Source: Firmicutes bacterium HGW-Firmicutes-16 | GTDB taxonomy: Bacteria > Bacillota > Clostridia > Oscillospirales > Oscillospiraceae | Direction: 5' to 3' | NCBI GenBank assembly: GCA_002841545.1 | Contig: PGZZ01000006.1 | Coordinates: forward strand, 248,001 to 312,000 | Length of the DNA: 64,000 bases | Shown: piece after piece, positions 60,611 to 64,000 of the stretch | Position numbering within the stretch: position 1 is the stretch's first letter | How the letters are laid out: each line of letters begins with the position of its first letter | Made by a program: the position numbers and the translations under genes | Notes under the pieces: model-generated | Databases searched by the model: none | What the model saw: the letters and a program-made list of their open reading frames with translations, nothing else | Told to the model about the DNA's origin: nothing

Positions 60611-63600
60611 TTACTTCTTACTATCGAAAATACTGCTATCCACAGTGATGTTGATTTTTCCGGAATCCGGAACGGTGACGACAAGCTTAGACGCGTATTT
60701 GACCGAAGCTCCCTGGTTGGTCTCCGCAACGACACGCAGAGGACCATCCGAATTTTTGGCAAGCCCCGTGTAGCCCTCGTGGCTTTCGGAATCCACCAGC
60801 GGATAACCGTTTACGGCGTAGGCGAGAATGAGTGGTTTGCGGTCGCCGTTTTCATCCTCAACACCGTTTTCCAGACCGTCCTTATAGAACACGCTTAATA
60901 GGTCGTTCTTATAGCCGTCGGAAGCATAAGCGGTGACGGAAACGGGATTATCAATGCCGTTAACATCTCCTGCTATGAGCTTAACGAACTTCCAGAGGTC
61001 GATGCCCTCACATTCGCCAAGCTCCAGAACGGAGTATTTATCGCGTACTCTGATACCCGGTAGAGCCTCAAGCTGCTCCAGCGTGAAAACCTGCGACCAT
61101 TCGCTGTCGTCGTTCTTAATCGTGAGGGTAAATTCGTAGTTAAAGAATTCGGAGTATACGTCACTCATCGCGTGACCCCAAGTGTCGATGTCATTTGCGG
61201 ACACCTCAATGGCGACGACATTTTTGACGCATAAATCGGAATTTGCCTTATTCTCGGACTCCTGCGGCAAGATGAGCTTAAGCGGTCCGCCGGAGTTATC
61301 GTAGGCAAGGTCATAGCCTTGGGAGCTTTCATTAAGTACCAGCGGTTTGCCGTCCATAATGTCGCCCTCCGCTTTACCTGTTCCAAAGGCGAGGATAGCG
61401 CCAAGGGGCGCTTGACTCGGTGTGACGTAATTTGTATAGTTTTGTTTTTTGAGCAGTGACAGGGAGAAAGTGACGTGAGTTCCATCTTCGGCATAAACTT
61501 TGACGTCGCCCGCGTTGTTCTTGAGACCGATCTCGGTGAAAAGCTCATAAACAGGAATACCGCGGTAGCGAGCTTCCGTAAGTTTGCTATTGCTTATGAG
61601 CACACTGTAATCGCTTGTGACTGCACGTGTCTGCATGCTTTCAAGGTCTGATACGCTGTAGGTCTTTTCAGCGTTCAATCCCTCACCGTAGATTCGAACG
61701 GATGAATTAGCTAATGAGGAATAAGGTTCGGAGGTGTGCGCATATACATCGGGCTCAAGCTTGATTTTAATACTCGTGACATTCAATACGGATTTTGCGT
61801 CGGTGCCTAAGACGGGAAGGATAGTGGCAAGCGGCCCACCGTAATTGTCAACTCTATAGACTGCAGGATCGGCGTCGATAAAGGGTTCCAGCGCGAATTC
61901 CTTAACATAGCCTTCGCTCGTTTCGGATGGGACAAGCGGAGAACCGTTTTTGGCGAAAGCCAGCAGGGCGGCGGAAGAACCTCCGTTGAGAAGCTCCGCC
62001 ATAGTGACGGTAAGCTCGTCTGTGCCGTTTGAGAAGGTCACAGTGCCGTTTTTGCCGGGCAGACCGAGTACGTCCATGAGAAAGTATTCAAGACCCACAC
62101 CCTCGTAGACAGACCTTGTAGACCCGCGGTTTTCATTAGTTACATATGAGTCCTTGACTCTTGCTGCTTTGACGGTATTTCCCAGCACACCCTCGCCGTA
62201 GATTATGTCCTCTATCTCGCCGACTGTCATCGTGCTGTCCTTTAGAACGCCACCTTTTTCGTCATAGACCTCTATGGAAAGTGTATTGTTCTTCAGCGCA
62301 TTTTGCGCCGCGTTATCAGTATATTTGTGAGTATTATAGCGCACATCGTTTCCGATTATGACATCGCTCAGATACTGCACCTGATAAGAGCCGTTTGCGT
62401 GGCTGTACTCCGTCTTGCCGAAAACCACTCGCATGGGACCGCCGTTATTGGCAAGTCCGGAGAGATAGCCCGCGTCCGATTTGCCGATGGTGTATGGATA
62501 GTTGTTGACACCGTAGGCGAGAAGTACGGGATAACCTGTCTTCACAAGGTCGGCGTTTGTGGGTTTGTAGCCGCCGTCACCCATGTCCGCGGCGTTCTTC
62601 TTATAATAACCGAAGGCATCGGGATAGGAGAGTGTGTCCACCGAAAAGCTCTGCTGTGAAGCAACGCCGTCCGCCGCGAGGAAGCTCACGAGCGTTGTTC
62701 TCGCTTTTGCTGTGCCCATGTCCTCGGCCTTGTCCATGCCGAGATAGACAAGCAGCTTATAGAGGTCAAGCCCCTCATATTCGTTGACGTACCAGTAAGT
62801 GGTGTTGGCGAGACTGTAGAAATCGGAATAACCGATGCCGCCCTCGACAGGCTTGCCGTCCTCGTCGTGTTTTGAGAGCTCTTCGAGTTGCTTCACAGTT
62901 AAGTCCAGCTCGTGCCCGAGAGCGTCGCCTCGGAAAGAAATTATGTAGTCGGTTAGCTTGGATGCGCTGTAAGCTTCACCGCTTGCATCAGTATGCTTAA
63001 AGCCCGGCTCCTCGGCTTCGCGTACATAGACGTAAGCCACATTTGAAAAGCGCTGATAGTCCTTGTTATCTCCGTAAGAGTCAAGGTCATAAACGAGCCG
63101 CAGGCAGCCGTCGTCATTTTTGAGCTTGGCGATATAGCCGAGAGCGTGTTCCGATTTGTTGGGGGAGTCAAATACAAAAGGAGCCGCCAGTGTTCCGTCC
63201 TTTGTGCCCTTTCCGTAGGCCAGGAGTATGGGGCGCCCAGCATCAGATGCATTAAAAACCTCATCCAAAGCGAAGGAGGCGATGGTTTCGCGGTTGCAGT
63301 TTTTTAGGTCAACGTAGTGGGCCTTGTCCGTGAGAATAATGCCATTGTCGCCGTCGACCATATTTTTAAGCATATAGGCAAGGTCAATGCCCTCGTATAT
63401 GTTTTTTCCTGTTTTATCGGTGTAGACTTCGCGCAAAAGACCTTCTGTTCTGTTTTCAAGCTCTCGGACAGACAGCGGAATACTGCTGACCATTCCGGGA
63501 CCCTCGACTGTCAGGGTGGCGCTCGTTATGGCGTCTACGTCATAGGGCAGACCGGCTTTGTCGGAAATTCCGCCGTTATTTATGTGCTTGTAGACGCTGG

Positions 63601-63706
63601 AGGAAAAATCTATATTGGAAAAATCAATATTAGTCCCTCCGCCGCAGGCGGCAAACAGAATAAATATAAAAACGGGAAACAAAACGGCAAGGAGTTTTCT
63701 CTTCAT
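60611..63706 (-). CDS. Giant lipoprotein with five Moco-fold-like repeats
   Basis: A 1031-residue surface lipoprotein (lipobox LFAAC, Cys21), first gene of the operon. After an N-terminal segment with DAITSATLTVEGPGM come five repeats at about 75-230, 260-455, 475-655, 670-835 and 858-1012. Each shows Y-x-G-I/V-x-L/V-x-x-L/F-h (YEGIDLAYML, YEGLDLYKLL, YEGVGLEYFL, YRGIPVYELF, CEGIDLWKFV). A segment such as SDGYKNDL or EDGTHVTF follows, then P-h-L-L-A-Y/F-x-x-N/G and finally GGPMRVV, GGPLATIL, GGPLKLIL or DGPLRVV. This is the plan of the sulfite-oxidase molybdopterin domain (PF00174), but no repeat has an evident Mo-ligating Cys. It may be a non-catalytic binding scaffold. The ATG follows GGAGG. 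Confidence 0.75.
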   Translation of the reverse strand: MKRKLLAVLFPVFIFILFAACGGGTNIDFSNIDFSSSVYKHINNGGISDKAGLPYDVDAITSATLTVEGPGMVSSIPLSVRELENRTEGLLREVYTDKTGKNIYEGIDLAYMLKNMVDGDNGIILTDKAHYVDLKNCNRETIASFALDEVFNASDAGRPILLAYGKGTKDGTLAAPFVFDSPNKSEHALGYIAKLKNDDGCLRLVYDLDSYGDNKDYQRFSNVAYVYVREAEEPGFKHTDASGEAYSASKLTDYIISFRGDALGHELDLTVKQLEELSKHDEDGKPVEGGIGYSDFYSLANTTYWYVNEYEGLDLYKLLVYLGMDKAEDMGTAKARTTLVSFLAADGVASQQSFSVDTLSYPDAFGYYKKNAADMGDGGYKPTNADLVKTGYPVLLAYGVNNYPYTIGKSDAGYLSGLANNGGPMRVVFGKTEYSHANGSYQVQYLSDVIIGNDVRYNTHKYTDNAAQNALKNNTLSIEVYDEKGGVLKDSTMTVGEIEDIIYGEGVLGNTVKAARVKDSYVTNENRGSTRSVYEGVGLEYFLMDVLGLPGKNGTVTFSNGTDELTVTMAELLNGGSSAALLAFAKNGSPLVPSETSEGYVKEFALEPFIDADPAVYRVDNYGGPLATILPVLGTDAKSVLNVTSIKIKLEPDVYAHTSEPYSSLANSSVRIYGEGLNAEKTYSVSDLESMQTRAVTSDYSVLISNSKLTEARYRGIPVYELFTEIGLKNNAGDVKVYAEDGTHVTFSLSLLKKQNYTNYVTPSQAPLGAILAFGTGKAEGDIMDGKPLVLNESSQGYDLAYDNSGGPLKLILPQESENKANSDLCVKNVVAIEVSANDIDTWGHAMSDVYSEFFNYEFTLTIKNDDSEWSQVFTLEQLEALPGIRVRDKYSVLELGECEGIDLWKFVKLIAGDVNGIDNPVSVTAYASDGYKNDLLSVFYKDGLENGVEDENGDRKPLILAYAVNGYPLVDSESHEGYTGLAKNSDGPLRVVAETNQGASVKYASKLVVTVPDSGKINITVDSSIFDSKK

Positions 63707-63735
63707 TATCCGGCCTCCATGTTATAAATAGATAT

Positions 63736-63786
63736 AAAAAGACGGTCAGCGGAAGCATGACCGTCAAAGCGCAGTTATAACTGCGC
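63736..63786 (-). terminator. Leader terminator and adjacent hairpin before the lipoprotein/ABC operon
   Basis: On the minus strand GACGGTCA/TGACCGTC (63758-63765 with 63741-63748) forms an 8-bp stem followed by UUUUUAUAU. It ends only about 30 bases before the start codon of the giant lipoprotein. Immediately upstream lies a perfect 9-bp palindrome GCGCAGTTA/TAACTGCGC (63769-63786). With no room for a promoter behind it, this terminator looks like an attenuator that regulates the operon. Confidence 0.7.
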
Positions 63787-63915
63787 AATTTTTTGGTTCA
63801 TTCTTTCCACAATGGGAGGCAAAGCTGTTTTCGGCCTTACCCTACAGTCTGAGTTTTCGTGGTTTCCTTTAGAAAAAACAGATCGAATGAAGTATGTTGT
63901 GCTAAATTGAAGCTC
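63787..63915 (-). promoter_or_regulatory. Structured leader, possible riboswitch
   Basis: Between the upstream stop codon and the leader terminator lie about 130 non-coding bases with pairing potential. GTAAGGC/GCTTTGC (7 bp with two G-U) closes a CGAAAACA loop at about 63820-63841, and CCAC/GTGG encloses it (63809-63862). An upstream TGTGCT...AGCACA pair (about 63896-63932) reaches into the end of the preceding gene. The layout fits a ligand-sensing attenuator. I could not match a known riboswitch consensus from memory; a molybdenum/tungsten cofactor RNA is the first candidate because of the neighbours. Confidence 0.45.
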
Positions 63916-64000
63916 TTATCCGCCGCAGCACATCGGGAAAAACCCAACCTCGGAGGAGCTTTGAAGCTTGACTTTTCGAATTGCGAGCACTTTTTCGCTG
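63916..64000 (-). CDS. C-terminus of a MoaD/ThiS-like sulfur carrier (N-terminus beyond window)
   Basis: The last 27 codons of a minus-strand gene that enters from beyond the window. They end VKLQSSSEVGFFPMCCGG before the stop TAA. MoaD and ThiS ubiquitin-like sulfur carriers end in this way: an acidic-E-V-x-F-F-P-P/x-x-x-G-G tail whose last Gly is thiocarboxylated to donate sulfur, in MoaD for the molybdopterin dithiolene. The Cys-Cys before GG is unusual. The N-terminal part is outside the window, so identity rests on this tail only. It lies directly upstream of the structured leader on the same strand. Confidence 0.55.
   Translation of the reverse strand, partial: SEKVLAIRKVKLQSSSEVGFFPMCCGG

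Noticed and set aside
63810-63850. GCAAAGCTG and GGCC words on the plus strand, reminiscent of a c-di-GMP-I riboswitch
   Set aside because: The other conserved blocks of that riboswitch are missing and there is no plus-strand gene to regulate; the minus-strand pairing explains the words better.
1-64000. CRISPR arrays, prophage, integrases, insertion sequences, tRNA or rRNA genes
   Set aside because: None was found on reading both strands: no regularly spaced repeats, no transposase or integrase frames and no tRNA-like cloverleaf sequence.

Overview
The window looks like chromosome from a spore-forming, monoderm member of the Clostridia (Bacillota). Four things support this: the cluster yqfC-yqfD-phoH-ybeY-dgkA-era-yqzL-recO-mutS2, which is typical of Bacillota; a YlbJ-like sporulation membrane protein; many lipoproteins with a lipobox directly behind the signal peptide; and strong Shine-Dalgarno sequences with frequent TTG and GTG starts. 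MurE carries the DNPR motif, so the peptidoglycan should contain meso-diaminopimelate. I cannot name the genus. No rRNA, tRNA, CRISPR array or insertion sequence was seen.

Layout. 1-4.9 kb (minus): a MacAB-type efflux operon whose last gene encodes an S-layer-homology (SLH) surface protein cut by the window edge. 5-6 kb (minus): a MarR regulator with a repeated operator and a small partner gene. 6.2-8.9 kb (plus): a polar amino acid ABC importer. 9-12 kb (minus): a large PAS/GAF/GGDEF/HD-GYP c-di-GMP protein. 12.3-15.3 kb (minus): a GH3 glycosidase, a cupin and the remnant of a second diguanylate cyclase. 15.6-19.8 kb (plus): a TetR regulator with a membrane protein, a carboxymuconolactone decarboxylase-like protein, and a PadR-DUF1048-ABC exporter operon; the TetR and PadR promoters carry palindromic operators. 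19.9-24.3 kb (minus): an AT-rich accessory block with an EamA exporter, AraC regulator, methyltransferase and acetyltransferases. 24.3-28.3 kb: rlmD, capA and a ylbJ-like gene.

28.4-40.5 kb (plus) holds housekeeping genes: spore coat-morphogenesis genes yqfC/yqfD, ribosome maturation (ybeY, era), recombination and repair (recO, mutS2, uvrC), HPr, rsmD and coaD. 40.6-53.6 kb (plus) is the division and cell wall (dcw) cluster, mraZ to ftsZ, with MraZ boxes upstream. It lacks murF, murD, murC and ftsA. A YihY/BrkB membrane protein follows.

54.6-64 kb (minus) is the most unusual part. It is one tightly packed operon that starts behind a structured leader with an intrinsic terminator. It encodes a 1031-residue lipoprotein with five repeats resembling the sulfite-oxidase/Moco fold, a type II (BtuCD/FecCD-like) ABC importer with its binding lipoprotein, a second lipoprotein with two such repeats and paired cysteines, a rhodanese-like lipoprotein, a lipoprotein with a flavinylation-type SGAT motif, and a THEP1-type NTPase. 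The gene just upstream, cut by the window edge, ends like MoaD/ThiS (...GFFPMCCGG). I infer an uptake and handling system for a metal oxyanion or cofactor, with molybdenum/tungsten as the leading hypothesis. The substrate is not proven by the sequence.
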